Of a DNA stretch of 64,000 bases, positions 16,374 to 25,808 are shown piece by piece. The DNA is from Comamonadaceae bacterium (GTDB lineage Bacteria; Pseudomonadota; Gammaproteobacteria; Burkholderiales; Burkholderiaceae_C): contig CANBVJ010000003.1 in the NCBI GenBank assembly GCA_947372865.1, positions 1-64,000 on the forward strand, in the 5' to 3' direction. Position 1 is the first letter of the stretch; every line of letters starts with the position of its first letter. Below the pieces are notes generated by a model, which worked only from the letters and a program-made list of their open reading frames with translations, was not told where the DNA came from and did not search any database. The translations under genes were made by a program, and so were the position numbers.

Positions 16374-17837
16374 ATGAAACGTATTTCTATGCCTGCAATG
16401 CTGAGCCCTGGTGGAATGCGGCCCTGGCCATGGCTTGCGCTGGGCGCCTTGTTACTTTCGGGTTGTGCGCTTGGCCTGCCGCCCAAGACCGAGCCCCTGC
16501 AGGTGAGCCCGCAGTGGCAAGCGCCGCTGCCGCACCAGGGCCAGATCAGCAGCCTGCGTGGCTGGTGGCAAGCCCAGGGCGACCCGCTTTTGCTCGATTT
16601 GCTGGATGCCGCCCAAGACGCCAGTGCCAGCGTCGCCCAGGCCGGTGCGCGCCTGCAGTCGGCGCGCGCCAGCCAGGCCGCAGCCCGTGCCGCACTGCTG
16701 CCGCGCGTGGATGGCAGTCTGTCCACTAGCCGGGGCCAGACCCAGCCAAACATGCCGGTCGCCACCAGCACCAGCATTGGCGCACAGGCCTCTTGGGAGC
16801 TTGATTTGGTAGGCGCCAACCGGGTCGTCAAAGACGCCGCCGACGCGCAAGTCCAAGCCGGTCAAGCCCAATGGCACGACGCCCGGGTGGCGGTAGCCGC
16901 CGAGGTGGCCAACACCTACTTCGGACTGCGCGCCTGCCGCCGTCAGGCCGATATTGCCGCGCGCGACGCCGCCTCGCGCCAGGAAAGCGCGCGCCTTACC
17001 GACCTGTTGCTGGGCGCCGGACTGGTGCGCAGCGGCGATTTGGCTTTGGCCCAAGCCAGTGCCGCCGACAGCCGCCGCCGCCTGACCCAGCAAAACGCCG
17101 ACTGCGATCTGTCGGTCAAAGCCCTGGTGGCCTTGACGGCGCTGGACGAACCCACCCTGCGCCAGCGCCTGAGCGCCAGCCCCGCGCCTGCGTCAGAGCT
17201 GCCAGGCTTTACCGTGGCGACCGTGCCTGCCCAAACTATCAGGCAGCGCCCCGACATCTTTACCGCCGAGCGCGATGTGCTGGTCGCCAGCGCTGCCGTG
17301 GGCAGTGCCCAGGCCCAACGCTGGCCGCGCCTGACCTTGAGCGGCTCCATAGGCGCCTTGCGCTACAGCAGCGCCGGGGCGGACACCGACATGAGCACCT
17401 GGTCCTTTGGCCCGCTGGCCCTGAGCTTGCCGCTGTTTGACGCCGGGCAGCGCGCTGCCAACGTGGACGCCGCGCAAGCCAACTACGCCCAAAGCGTGGT
17501 GGCCTACCGCGCCAAGGTACGCGCAGCCGTGCGCGAGGTGGAAGACGCGCTGGTGGCATTGCAAAGCGCCCAGGCCCGGCGTGCTGACGCCACGCTCGCG
17601 TTGCGCGGCTACGCCCAGGCTTTGGACTCCAGCGCCCAGCGCTACCAACAAGGTATGGCCAGTCTGGTGGAGCTCGAAGAGGCCCGCCGCTACGCCCTGG
17701 CCGCCGAGTCGGCGCTGGACGCATTGCAACTTGAGCGCCAACGCGCCTGGGTCAGCCTGTACCGGGCTGCAGGCGGCGGTTGGGAGCCCGAAGGCGCACA
17801 GGCCGCATCGGCGCCCGGCCCCGGCGCCACGCCCTGA
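16374..17837 (+). CDS. RND efflux outer-membrane lipoprotein (NodT/OprM type)
   Basis: A 487-residue outer-membrane channel of the TolC/NodT family. It begins with a lipoprotein signal whose lipobox is LLSGC (Cys near residue 30), followed by two repeated outer-membrane-efflux domains with long heptad-rich helices, for example the ARLQSARASQAAARAALLPR region and RAAVREVEDALVALQSAQAR. The start at 16374 places the signal peptide correctly. It is the first gene of an operon with a membrane-fusion protein and an RND pump, and would form the exit duct through the outer membrane. Gene order (channel, adaptor, pump) differs from the commoner adaptor-pump-channel order. Confidence 0.92.
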   Translation: MKRISMPAMLSPGGMRPWPWLALGALLLSGCALGLPPKTEPLQVSPQWQAPLPHQGQISSLRGWWQAQGDPLLLDLLDAAQDASASVAQAGARLQSARASQAAARAALLPRVDGSLSTSRGQTQPNMPVATSTSIGAQASWELDLVGANRVVKDAADAQVQAGQAQWHDARVAVAAEVANTYFGLRACRRQADIAARDAASRQESARLTDLLLGAGLVRSGDLALAQASAADSRRRLTQQNADCDLSVKALVALTALDEPTLRQRLSASPAPASELPGFTVATVPAQTIRQRPDIFTAERDVLVASAAVGSAQAQRWPRLTLSGSIGALRYSSAGADTDMSTWSFGPLALSLPLFDAGQRAANVDAAQANYAQSVVAYRAKVRAAVREVEDALVALQSAQARRADATLALRGYAQALDSSAQRYQQGMASLVELEEARRYALAAESALDALQLERQRAWVSLYRAAGGGWEPEGAQAASAPGPGATP

Positions 17838-17867
17838 TTTGCCAAGAACCGACCAAATACCTGCTGC

Positions 17868-19109
17868 ATGAACTCGAAAGCTGCCTCCATGAATGTGTTG
17901 ACCGTACTGATCCACCCCCGCCTGGCGCTAGGCCTGCTGGCCTTTGGTGCCTTGCTTGTTGGCTCGGGCTTGCTGGCGGGCAAATCGCTTGCCGCTGACC
18001 CCAAGCCTGCGGCGGGTGCGGCTGCCAAACCGGCGCTCACGGTGAATACGGTGCAAGCCACCACGCGCAGCATTCCTACGGTGTTGGCGGCCAACGGCAA
18101 TGTGCTGGCCTGGCAAGAGGCCAGCGTGGGCGCCGAAATTGGTGGCGTCCGGGTGCAAGAGCTACACGCCAATGTGGGCGACACGGTGCAGCGCGGCCAG
18201 TTGCTGGCCAGCCTGGTGTCGGATGGCGTGCAGGCCGATGTGGCCCTGGCGCGCGCCCAACTGGCCGAGGCCCAGGCCAACAGCGCAGACGCACTCGCTA
18301 ACGCCGAGCGCGCCCGCAGCCTGCAAAACACCGGCGCCATCAGCGCCCAGCAAATTGCCCAACTTTTAACAGCGGAGCAAACCGCCAAGGCCCGCGTCGA
18401 ATCCGCCAAGGCCGCCTTGGACGCGCAACTGCTGCGCCTCAAACACACCCAGGTGCTGGCCCCCGACAGCGGCACCATCACCCAGCGCAATGCCGCACTG
18501 GGCGCGGTGGTGGGTGCGGGCAGCGAGATGTTTCGCATGGTCCGCCAGGGCCGCCTGGAGTGGCGTGCCGAGCTGACATCGGCCGAACTCGGCCGGGTGC
18601 CGGTGGGTACCTCTGTAGTGGTGAGCGCGCCCGGCGGCGCGCAGGCGCAAGGGCGGGTGCGCATGGTGGCGCCCACCGTTGACGCGCAAACCCGCCTGGG
18701 CTTGGTGTACGTGGATTTGCTGGCGCCCGTGGCGCCGTCCAAGGCGCCGCTGTCGCAAGGTTTTAAACCCGGCATGTACGCGCAGGGCAGCTTTGTGCTG
18801 GGCAAGTCGGACGCGCTGACGATTCCGCAGCAAGCGGTGGTGGTGCGCGACGGCTTTAGCTACTGCTTTGCGGTGCAGCCTGACGGGCGCGTGGCGCAAC
18901 TCAAGATCAGCACCGGGCGGCGGGTGGGTGATGCGTCTGGCGGCCTGATTGAGGTGCTGGGTGGCTTGCCCCAAGGCGCGGTGGTGGTGGCCGGTGGCGC
19001 CGGCTTTCTGAACGACGGCGACACGGTGAAAACCGTGGCCGCCGCCCCAAAGGCCGCACCTTTGGCGCCAAAAGCTGCGGTGGCTGCCAGCGCGGCGCGC
19101 GCGCCCTAA
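17868..19109 (+). CDS. RND efflux periplasmic adaptor (membrane fusion protein)
   Basis: A 413-residue HlyD/AcrA-type adaptor that links the inner-membrane pump to the outer-membrane channel. A signal anchor lies near residues 20-43. The biotinyl-lipoyl-like halves flank a helical hairpin: GVRVQELHANVGDTVQRGQLLA, then about 80 residues of heptad-rich helix, then LLRLKHTQVLAPDSGTI; beta-barrel and membrane-proximal domains follow with the typical QQAVVVRDG. The last 20 residues are an Ala/Pro/Lys-rich tail. It starts 30 bases after the channel gene and stops just before the pump gene. Confidence 0.92.
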   Translation: MNSKAASMNVLTVLIHPRLALGLLAFGALLVGSGLLAGKSLAADPKPAAGAAAKPALTVNTVQATTRSIPTVLAANGNVLAWQEASVGAEIGGVRVQELHANVGDTVQRGQLLASLVSDGVQADVALARAQLAEAQANSADALANAERARSLQNTGAISAQQIAQLLTAEQTAKARVESAKAALDAQLLRLKHTQVLAPDSGTITQRNAALGAVVGAGSEMFRMVRQGRLEWRAELTSAELGRVPVGTSVVVSAPGGAQAQGRVRMVAPTVDAQTRLGLVYVDLLAPVAPSKAPLSQGFKPGMYAQGSFVLGKSDALTIPQQAVVVRDGFSYCFAVQPDGRVAQLKISTGRRVGDASGGLIEVLGGLPQGAVVVAGGAGFLNDGDTVKTVAAAPKAAPLAPKAAVAASAARAP

Positions 19110-19118
19110 GGAGTGGGT

Positions 19119-22100
19119 GTGAACTTTTCCTCGCTATCGATCAAGAACCCGGTTCCGGCCATCATGCTGTTTGCCCTGCTGTCGCTGGCAGGGTTGCTGG
19201 CGTTTCGTGGCAGCGTGGTGCAAGACTTTCCGGACATTGAGCTGCCCATCGTCACGGTCAGCGCCAGCCTGAGCGGGGCGGCACCGGCGCAGTTGGAAAC
19301 CGAAGTAGCCCGCAAGATCGAGGACGCCGTGGCCAGCCTGGCCGGGGTTAAAAACATTTACACCAAGGTATTGGATGGCAGCGCCACGGTGACGGTGGAA
19401 TTTGTGCTGGAAAAGCCCATCAACGAAGCCGTTAACGATGTGCGCGACGCCGTGGCCAGCGTGCGTGCAGATTTGCCCGGCGAAATGCGCGACCCGTCCG
19501 TGACCAAGGCGTCCACCGCCGGGCGCGTGGTGCTGGCCTTTACCGCCCAGGCAGCGATTGAGGCGGGCAAAGCACCGCTGGACGACGAGGCGGTGAGCTG
19601 GTTTGTGGACAACACGGTGGCCAAGCGCCTGCGCGCAGTGCCCGGCGTGGGCGCCGTCAAACGCTTGGGCGGCGTCAGCCGCGAAGTGCGGGTGGAGCTC
19701 AATACCGCCCAAATGGCGGCCTTGCAGGTGGCAGCGGTGGACGTATCACGTCGCCTGCGCTTGGTGCAACAAGAGTCGCCCGGTGGCCGGGGCGACGTGA
19801 GCGGCGCCGAGCAGGCGGTGCGCACCATTGCCACCGTGCAATCAGCCGCCGAACTCGCAGGCCTGGATTTGCCGCTGGCCGATGGCCGCCATATTCGCCT
19901 GGGCGATGTGGCGCGCGTAACAGACACGGTCAGCGAGCCGCGTGCGCTGGCCACCATGAACGGCAAGCCGGTAGTGGGCTTTGAGGTGTTTCGCACCAAG
20001 GGCGCCAGTGAAGTGGAGGTGGCGCGTGGCGCCCGCGCGGCAGTGGCCGCCTTGCAGGCCGAACACCCCAACATCGTGCTGGAGGCGGTGATCGACAACG
20101 CCCGCCCGGTGCAGGAGAACTTTGCGGGCTCCATGGAACTGCTCTACGAAGGCGCTTTGCTGGCGGTGCTGGTGGTGTGGTGGTTTTTGCGCGACTGGCG
20201 CGCCACCCTGGTGGCGGCTGCGGCCTTGCCGCTTTCGGTGATTCCCACCTTTTTGGGTCTGAAGTATTTTGGCTACACGCTCAACACGGTGACGCTGCTG
20301 TCGCTGGCGCTGGTGGTGGGCGTGCTGGTGGACGACGCGATTGTGGAGATTGAGAACATTGCGCGCCACCTGCGCATGGGCAAAACGCCGTTCCAGGCGG
20401 CTATGGAGGCGGCCGACGAGATTGGCATGGCGGTGATTGCCACTACCTTTGCGCTGGTGGCGGTGTTTTTGCCGACCGCCTTTATGGGCGGCGTGCCGGG
20501 CCTGTTTTTCAAGCAGTTTGGCTGGACGGCGGTGCTGGCGATTGTGGCCTCGCTGATGGTGGCGCGGCTGCTCACGCCCATGATGGCGGCCTATATCTTG
20601 CGCTCGCCACTGGATGCGAACGGTGAATTGCAAAGCACCGAGCCGCCCGACGGCTGGATCATGGCCCGCTATATGCGCGCCATGCGCTGGTGCCTACGCC
20701 ACCGCTGGTGGACCGCCTTGGGCGCGGCGCTGTTTTTTGTGGGCTCCATCGCCCTGGTGCCGCTGTTGCCCACCGGCTTTGTGCCGGCCGCTGACCGCGA
20801 CCAAACCCAGGTGACGCTGGAGCTGCCCCCCGGCAGCACGCTGAACGAGACGGCAGATGTGGCAGAACGGGTGCGCCAGTCCGTCATGGCGCTGCCTCAA
20901 GTGGTGGGCGTGTTCAGCTCGATTGGCGGAGGGTCGAGTGGCGACGCTTTTGCGCCTGGCGCTGCGGCCGAAGCCCGGCGCGCGGTGTTGACGATTACCA
21001 CCGTGCACCGCACCGAGCGCGCCGAGTCCATGACCGGCGTGGACGCGCTGATTCGCACCCGCTTGGCCGAGATTGCCGGAGCCCGCTTTAACGTTGGCCC
21101 GCCTGACACGGGTACCAAAATGCAGATGGTGCTCAAAAGCGAAGACCCGCTGGTACTCTTGCAAACTGCGCAGACGGTGGAGCGTGAACTGCGTACGCTC
21201 AAGGCTATTGGCAATGTGAGCTCCAGCGCCTCGCTGGTGCGCCCTGAAATCACTGTGCGCCCCGACTTTGCCCGGGCGGCGGACGCCGGCGTTACCGCAG
21301 CCAGCATCGGTGAGACGGTGCGCGTGGCCACGGCGGGCGACTACGACACGGCGCTGTCCAAGCTCAATCTGTCGCAACGCCAGGTGCCCATTCGCGTCAA
21401 GCTGCCCGACGCCACGCGCGCCGACCTGGCCGCGCTGGAGCGCCTGACCGTGCCCGGCAAAAACGGGCCGGTGCTGCTGGGCAGCGTGGCCACGCTCAGC
21501 ATGGAAAGCGGCCCGGCGCAGATTGACCGCCTCAACCGCAACCGCAACGTTACCTTTGACGTGGAACTGGGCAGCCGCACCCTGGGCGATGTCAATACCG
21601 AGGCGCGCGCCTTGCCCAGCCTGAAAAACCTGCCGCCTGCGGTGTCGATTGCCGAACTCGGCGACGCGCAGGAAATGCAGGCCTTGTTTGCCAGCTTTGG
21701 TATTGCCATGGGCATTGGCGTGCTTTGCATTTATGGCGTGTTGGTGCTTTTGTTCAAAGACTTTTTGCAGCCGGTCACGATTTTGGCGGCACTGCCGCTG
21801 AGTATTGGCGGGGCATTTGTTCTCTTGCTGCTGACCGGTCGGGCGCTGTCGATGCCGACCATGATCGGCCTGATCATGCTCATGGGCATCGTCACCAAAA
21901 ACTCGATTCTGCTGGTGGACTACGCCATTCTTGCGCGCCAAGCGGGCATGGCGCGCTTTGACGCGCTGGTGGACGCCTGCCACAAACGCAGCCGCCCGAT
22001 TGTGATGACCACCATCGCCATGGGCGCGGGCATGATGCCGCTGGCCCTGGGTTGGGGCGCGGACCCGAGCTTTCGCTCCCCCATGGCGATTGCCGTGATC

Positions 22101-22232
22101 GGCGGGCTGATCACGTCTACGTTGCTGAGCCTGCTGGTCGTGCCTGCGGTGTTCACCTTTGTGGACGATCTGGCGCGCCTGCTGGGGCGCTTGGTGCGCC
22201 GCCAGCCCAAGGGTGAAGGGCTGCAGGGATAA
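19119..22232 (+). CDS. RND family efflux pump, inner-membrane permease
   Basis: A 1,037-residue resistance-nodulation-division transporter with the twelve-helix, two-large-periplasmic-loop layout. The TM4 motif is GVLVDDAIVEIENI, containing the Asp-Asp pair used for proton relay and typical of the HAE1 (drug/hydrophobe) group rather than the heavy-metal group, which usually shows a different TM4 signature. It therefore probably exports drugs or other amphiphiles by proton antiport. I chose the GTG at 19119 because AAGGAG at 19108-19113 is spaced 5 bases from it; a GTG at 19113 overlaps that site. It ends the operon begun at 16374. Confidence 0.94.
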   Translation: MNFSSLSIKNPVPAIMLFALLSLAGLLAFRGSVVQDFPDIELPIVTVSASLSGAAPAQLETEVARKIEDAVASLAGVKNIYTKVLDGSATVTVEFVLEKPINEAVNDVRDAVASVRADLPGEMRDPSVTKASTAGRVVLAFTAQAAIEAGKAPLDDEAVSWFVDNTVAKRLRAVPGVGAVKRLGGVSREVRVELNTAQMAALQVAAVDVSRRLRLVQQESPGGRGDVSGAEQAVRTIATVQSAAELAGLDLPLADGRHIRLGDVARVTDTVSEPRALATMNGKPVVGFEVFRTKGASEVEVARGARAAVAALQAEHPNIVLEAVIDNARPVQENFAGSMELLYEGALLAVLVVWWFLRDWRATLVAAAALPLSVIPTFLGLKYFGYTLNTVTLLSLALVVGVLVDDAIVEIENIARHLRMGKTPFQAAMEAADEIGMAVIATTFALVAVFLPTAFMGGVPGLFFKQFGWTAVLAIVASLMVARLLTPMMAAYILRSPLDANGELQSTEPPDGWIMARYMRAMRWCLRHRWWTALGAALFFVGSIALVPLLPTGFVPAADRDQTQVTLELPPGSTLNETADVAERVRQSVMALPQVVGVFSSIGGGSSGDAFAPGAAAEARRAVLTITTVHRTERAESMTGVDALIRTRLAEIAGARFNVGPPDTGTKMQMVLKSEDPLVLLQTAQTVERELRTLKAIGNVSSSASLVRPEITVRPDFARAADAGVTAASIGETVRVATAGDYDTALSKLNLSQRQVPIRVKLPDATRADLAALERLTVPGKNGPVLLGSVATLSMESGPAQIDRLNRNRNVTFDVELGSRTLGDVNTEARALPSLKNLPPAVSIAELGDAQEMQALFASFGIAMGIGVLCIYGVLVLLFKDFLQPVTILAALPLSIGGAFVLLLLTGRALSMPTMIGLIMLMGIVTKNSILLVDYAILARQAGMARFDALVDACHKRSRPIVMTTIAMGAGMMPLALGWGADPSFRSPMAIAVIGGLITSTLLSLLVVPAVFTFVDDLARLLGRLVRRQPKGEGLQG

Positions 22233-22283
22233 GGCGCTAGGGCGAAGGCGGGCAGGGCGGCTGCGCTGTCTGCCGCGCAGCTT

Positions 22284-23153
22284 TTAGCCTTGGGCTACCG
22301 GGCGGGCCGGGTCGCTGCACCACTCGCTCCAGCTCCCGGCAAACAGGGCGCTGCCGCTCAGGCCCGCAATCTCCATGGCCAGCACATTGGGAATGGCGCT
22401 CACGCCGCTGCCGCAGTGGTGCACCACGCCAGACGCCGGGTGCGCGCCCAGCAGCGCTTCCAACTCTGCGCGCAACACGGCTTCGGGTTTGAAAAAACCC
22501 TCGGGCGTCAGGTTTTGGCCAAAGGGGCGGTTCAGCGCGCCGGGAATGTGGCCGGCCACCGGGTCCAGCGGCTCCACCTCGCCCTTGAAGCGGGGCGTGG
22601 CGCGGGCGTCCACAATGGTTTGCGTGGGGCGGCCCAACTGGCGCAGCACAGTGGTGGCGTCCACCAAAGCCACTTTGGAAGCAGATACGGCAAAGGCGCC
22701 GGTTGCGCTTGGGGCAGCCTGGTCGCCAGACGCCAGCGCGCCGCCTTGCGCCGTCCAGGCCTGCAAGCCGCCGTCGAGCACCGCCACCGCGTCATGACCC
22801 AGCCATTTCAGCATCCACCACAGGCGCCCGCAGTAGCCCGCCCCCAGGCGGTCGTAGACAACGGCTTGTTTGGTGTTGTCGAACCCCATGCTCGTCAGCC
22901 ACCGTGCAAACACCTCGCGCGCGGGCAGCGGGTGGCGCCCGCCGCTCAGGGCGCCCGTCAGGGCGGGGTCGCCCTTAGCGCTCAGGTCATTGTTCAGGTC
23001 GGCGTAAACGGCGCCCGCAATATGGCTTTGGGCAAACATGGCCCGTCCGGCCTGCGGCTGGGCCAGGTCAAAGCTGCAGTCAAACACCTGCAGTGGCGCG
23101 CTGCTGGATTGCAGGGCCTGGAGTTGGGCAACAGAGATCAGCGTGGTGTACAT
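22284..23153 (-). CDS. Sulfurtransferase, two-domain rhodanese (SseA type)
   Basis: A 289-residue tandem rhodanese-domain protein. The C-terminal active site is HHCGSGVSAIPN with the catalytic cysteine, and the N-terminal domain is inactive as usual; the interdomain PRFKGEVEPLDPVAGHIPGA is the family signature. The CGSGVS loop is the mercaptopyruvate-sulfurtransferase kind rather than the CRKGVT of thiosulfate enzymes. It moves sulfane sulfur from 3-mercaptopyruvate to an acceptor such as cyanide or thiols. The ATG at 23153 has a strong AGGAGG site 9 bases upstream. It converges on the RND operon. Confidence 0.92.
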   Translation of the reverse strand: MYTTLISVAQLQALQSSSAPLQVFDCSFDLAQPQAGRAMFAQSHIAGAVYADLNNDLSAKGDPALTGALSGGRHPLPAREVFARWLTSMGFDNTKQAVVYDRLGAGYCGRLWWMLKWLGHDAVAVLDGGLQAWTAQGGALASGDQAAPSATGAFAVSASKVALVDATTVLRQLGRPTQTIVDARATPRFKGEVEPLDPVAGHIPGALNRPFGQNLTPEGFFKPEAVLRAELEALLGAHPASGVVHHCGSGVSAIPNVLAMEIAGLSGSALFAGSWSEWCSDPARPVAQG

Positions 23154-23249
23154 GGCAGGTGCCTCCTGGGTGCTTGGGGTGTAGGGCAAGGCTGGAGGCG
23201 TAAAAATCAGGGCGCAGGCGATAGGCGTCTTACATTGAACAGGCCGCGC

Positions 23250-24167
23250 TCAATGCTCCTCAGCCGGGGTATTGGGAATAGCACGCGAGCGCAGCAAGGT
23301 GGCCAAGAGGCCGCTGACCACAATCACCGCGATTCCCGCCCAGCCCATGGGCGCAATGTGGTCGCCAAACAAAAGCAGGCTGTAGCCGCTGGCAAACACA
23401 ATGCCCGAATACTGCATGCTGGCCACCACCAGCGTGGCGCCCTTGCGGTAGGCGCGCGTCATGCACCACTGGCCCAGCGAGGCCAGCACGCCAATGGGTA
23501 CAACCCAGGCGGCGTCTTGCCAGCGCACCTGGTCCCAGGGCGTGACGGGCGAAAACACCAGGCCAGCGCCGCCCAGCACCATGGTGCCCACCGCAAAATA
23601 AAAAACGGTGCGTTCTTCAGGCTCGCCCACCTTGCCCAGTGCGGTGACCTGCATATACGCCAGTGCTGCGCCTATGCCCGAGAGCAAACCCACCACACCG
23701 GCAAAAAGCTGGTCGTGGTCGATGGTGGGGCGCAGCGTCATCACCACCCCGGCAAAGCCCAGCAGCACCGTGCCCATGAGCGGACCCTGGCCTTGCCCCT
23801 GGCCGTAGAGCAGGGCGCCGCCCAAAATAAAGGCCGCCACCCAAACGCCGCTCATGTAGTTCAGCGTCATGGCGGTGGCCAGCGGCAAATGCGCAATGGC
23901 GTAAAACCACGAGCCCAGCGACATCACGCCAATCACGCTGCGCGTGAGGTGCATCATGGGCACCGGCGTGCGCAGGCTCGCGCCCCGGGCGCGCACCATC
24001 ACCGCCATGAACACCACGCCGACCACGCCCCGGTAAAAAATGAGTTCAAAGGTGCCAAAGCTGATGGAGGCGGTTTTGATGCCCACGGCCATGGTGGCAA
24101 ACAAAAACGCACCCAGCACCATCCACAGGGCGGGCGCGCTGCTGCCCGCGCCCGCGCGTTCGCTCAT
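23250..24167 (-). CDS. EamA/DMT family transporter
   Basis: A 305-residue inner-membrane protein with ten predicted helices arranged as two EamA repeats, typical of the drug/metabolite transporter superfamily. The first repeat starts at WMVLGAFLFATMAVGIK and the second at FAGVVGLLSGIGAALAYM. Substrates of the family are amino acids, nucleobases or other metabolites and cannot be told here. The ATG at 24167 overlaps the stop of the upstream Rieske oxygenase gene in an ATGA junction, so the two are coupled; the transporter may handle the oxygenase substrate or product. Confidence 0.87.
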   Translation of the reverse strand: MSERAGAGSSAPALWMVLGAFLFATMAVGIKTASISFGTFELIFYRGVVGVVFMAVMVRARGASLRTPVPMMHLTRSVIGVMSLGSWFYAIAHLPLATAMTLNYMSGVWVAAFILGGALLYGQGQGQGPLMGTVLLGFAGVVMTLRPTIDHDQLFAGVVGLLSGIGAALAYMQVTALGKVGEPEERTVFYFAVGTMVLGGAGLVFSPVTPWDQVRWQDAAWVVPIGVLASLGQWCMTRAYRKGATLVVASMQYSGIVFASGYSLLLFGDHIAPMGWAGIAVIVVSGLLATLLRSRAIPNTPAEEH

Positions 24168-25360
24168 GCCGCGTCCAGCGCAGCGCCGGCCATACGGGCG
24201 CGGTACCACTCGTGGAAATGCTGCATGCCGTCTTCCATCGGGCTTTGGTAGGGGCCCACTTCGTTGTCGCCCCTCTGCAGCAGGGCCTTGCGACCGGCGT
24301 CCATGCGCTCGGCGATCTCGTCGTCTTCCACGCAGGTTTCCATGTAGGCGGCTTGTTGCGCCTCGATAAATTCGCGCTCAAAGGCGGCAATTTCTTCGGG
24401 GTAGTAAAACTCCACCATGTTCATGGTCTTGTCCACGCCCATAGGGTGCAGGGTGGACACGGTCAGCACGTGTGGGTACCACTCCACCATGGTGTGCGGG
24501 TAATAGGTGAGCCAGATGGCGCCAAACTTGGGTGGCACGCCACTGCGGTAGTTCAGCAAGGCGCTTTGCCAGCGCTCGTAGGCGGGTGAGCCGCCGCGTG
24601 CGTCGGCCTTGCCCAAGCGGTTGGCGGTGCCCACGGTTTGCACCGAATAGTGTTCCTTGAACTCCCAGCGCAGGTCGTCACAGGTCACAAAGTTGCCCAG
24701 GCCGGGGTGGAAAGGGCCGACGTGGTAGTCCTCCAGATACACCTCGATAAAGGTTTTCCAGTTGTAGTTGCACTCGTGCATTTCCACCCGGTCCAGCACA
24801 TAGCCCTCAAAGTCCAGGTCCGCGCGCGGGCCCAAACCGGCCATGTGGGCGGCCACGTTGACCGCGCCGCCCTCAAAGAGCAGTCCGTTCCATTCTTGCA
24901 GGGGGTAATTGTTCAGGTTCAGACACGGGTCCACCGCAAAGTGCGGCGCGCCTATGAGCTTGCCCACGGGTGCGGCATGGGTGCCGCTCTGCGGGCCTTG
25001 GTAAGTCCAGCGGTGCAGGGGGCAGACGATGTTGCCGCTGGCATTGCCCGCCGCGTTGCCGGGGCCGCCCTGGGGGTCCAGCAGCGAGCCGCGTCCCTGC
25101 AAAATAAGCGCCTGGCGGTGGCGGCAGACGTTGGACACCAGCTCGATGCCGCTGCCGTTATGCACCAACACGCGGCCGCCTTGTTCTTGGGGCAGGGCGT
25201 AAAAGTCGCCCAGTTTGGGCACGCTCAGGGAATGGCCCACGTAGCGTGGCCCGGTTTTGAAGATGCTTTGCATCTCTTGCGCATAAAGCGCCGGGTCAAA
25301 ATAGCTTGAAACTGGTAGTTGGCTTAAAGCCTGCTGCAGTTGAAGACTTAAATCAGACAT
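24164..25360 (-). CDS. Rieske [2Fe-2S] ring-hydroxylating oxygenase, alpha subunit
   Basis: A 398-residue aromatic-ring-hydroxylating-type oxygenase. The Rieske cluster ligands are in CRHRQA (near residue 79) and CPLHRWTYQG, with an unusually long Gly/Asn-rich insertion (GGPGNAAGNASGN) between them. The catalytic mononuclear iron site is EDYHVGPFHPG, with the two histidines. The family hydroxylates or demethylates aromatic, amine or betaine-like substrates using electrons from a separate reductase; neither a beta subunit nor a reductase gene is adjacent. It is followed with overlap by an EamA transporter. The long spacer upstream (25361-25556) is shared with divergent xseB. Confidence 0.88.
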   Translation of the reverse strand: MSDLSLQLQQALSQLPVSSYFDPALYAQEMQSIFKTGPRYVGHSLSVPKLGDFYALPQEQGGRVLVHNGSGIELVSNVCRHRQALILQGRGSLLDPQGGPGNAAGNASGNIVCPLHRWTYQGPQSGTHAAPVGKLIGAPHFAVDPCLNLNNYPLQEWNGLLFEGGAVNVAAHMAGLGPRADLDFEGYVLDRVEMHECNYNWKTFIEVYLEDYHVGPFHPGLGNFVTCDDLRWEFKEHYSVQTVGTANRLGKADARGGSPAYERWQSALLNYRSGVPPKFGAIWLTYYPHTMVEWYPHVLTVSTLHPMGVDKTMNMVEFYYPEEIAAFEREFIEAQQAAYMETCVEDDEIAERMDAGRKALLQRGDNEVGPYQSPMEDGMQHFHEWYRARMAGAALDAA

Positions 25361-25462
25361 AGGAACCTGACCTAAAGACTCCCCACAGGGAGAATGCGCC
25401 CAAAGCGCCGGGAAAAGAAGCCCGGCAGCCCCAAGGTGCGGCCGGTAGCGAAGGAGGGCGAT

Positions 25463-25468
25463 TGTAGC
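25463..25468 (-). promoter_or_regulatory. Candidate -10 element for the Rieske oxygenase gene
   Basis: TACAAT preceded by C on the minus strand, about 100 bases upstream of the start codon. No clear -35 partner was found; the remainder of this 196-base spacer shows only GC-rich sequence and a short CTCCC/GGGAG hairpin near 25380. Confidence 0.28.
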
Positions 25469-25556
25469 CTTGCGGGGGTGCTCGCCCGCGCCGGTGGGGT
25501 GGCATAAAATCGTGCCAATCCGACCACCAGCTTCTTCTTGTCAAGCAGCGTCTACC

Positions 25557-25808
25557 ATGCCCAAGGCCAGTTCCCCGTCCCCCGCCCCCGAGACCGCGCC
25601 ATTGCCAGCCCATTACGAGGCCGCTATGCAAGAGCTGGAAACCCTGGTAGCCCGCATGGAGTCGGGCGATTTGCCGCTAGACCAATTGCTGGCCAGCTAC
25701 GAGCGTGGTGCGGCTTTGTTGCAGCTTTGCCGCGACAAGCTGCAGGCGGTGGAGGACCAGATCAAGGTGCTGGACAAGGGTGTGCTCAAACCCTGGAAAA
25801 GCGCGTGA
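25557..25808 (+). CDS. xseB: Exodeoxyribonuclease VII small subunit
   Basis: An 83-residue protein matching XseB, the helical small subunit of exonuclease VII. The core reads [38 protein letters not shown] and [12 protein letters not shown]. Its ATG at 25557 gives a short Pro/Ala-rich N-terminal tail before the conserved helix. The stop codon overlaps the GTG start of ispA by four bases (GTGA), the standard xseB-ispA-dxs arrangement of proteobacteria. Confidence 0.93.
   Translation: MPKASSPSPAPETAPLPAHYEAAMQELETLVARMESGDLPLDQLLASYERGAALLQLCRDKLQAVEDQIKVLDKGVLKPWKSA

Noticed and set aside
22290-24251. 653-residue plus-strand open frame
   Set aside because: It is antisense to the rhodanese and EamA genes; composition is Arg/His/Gln/Gly-rich with no domain.
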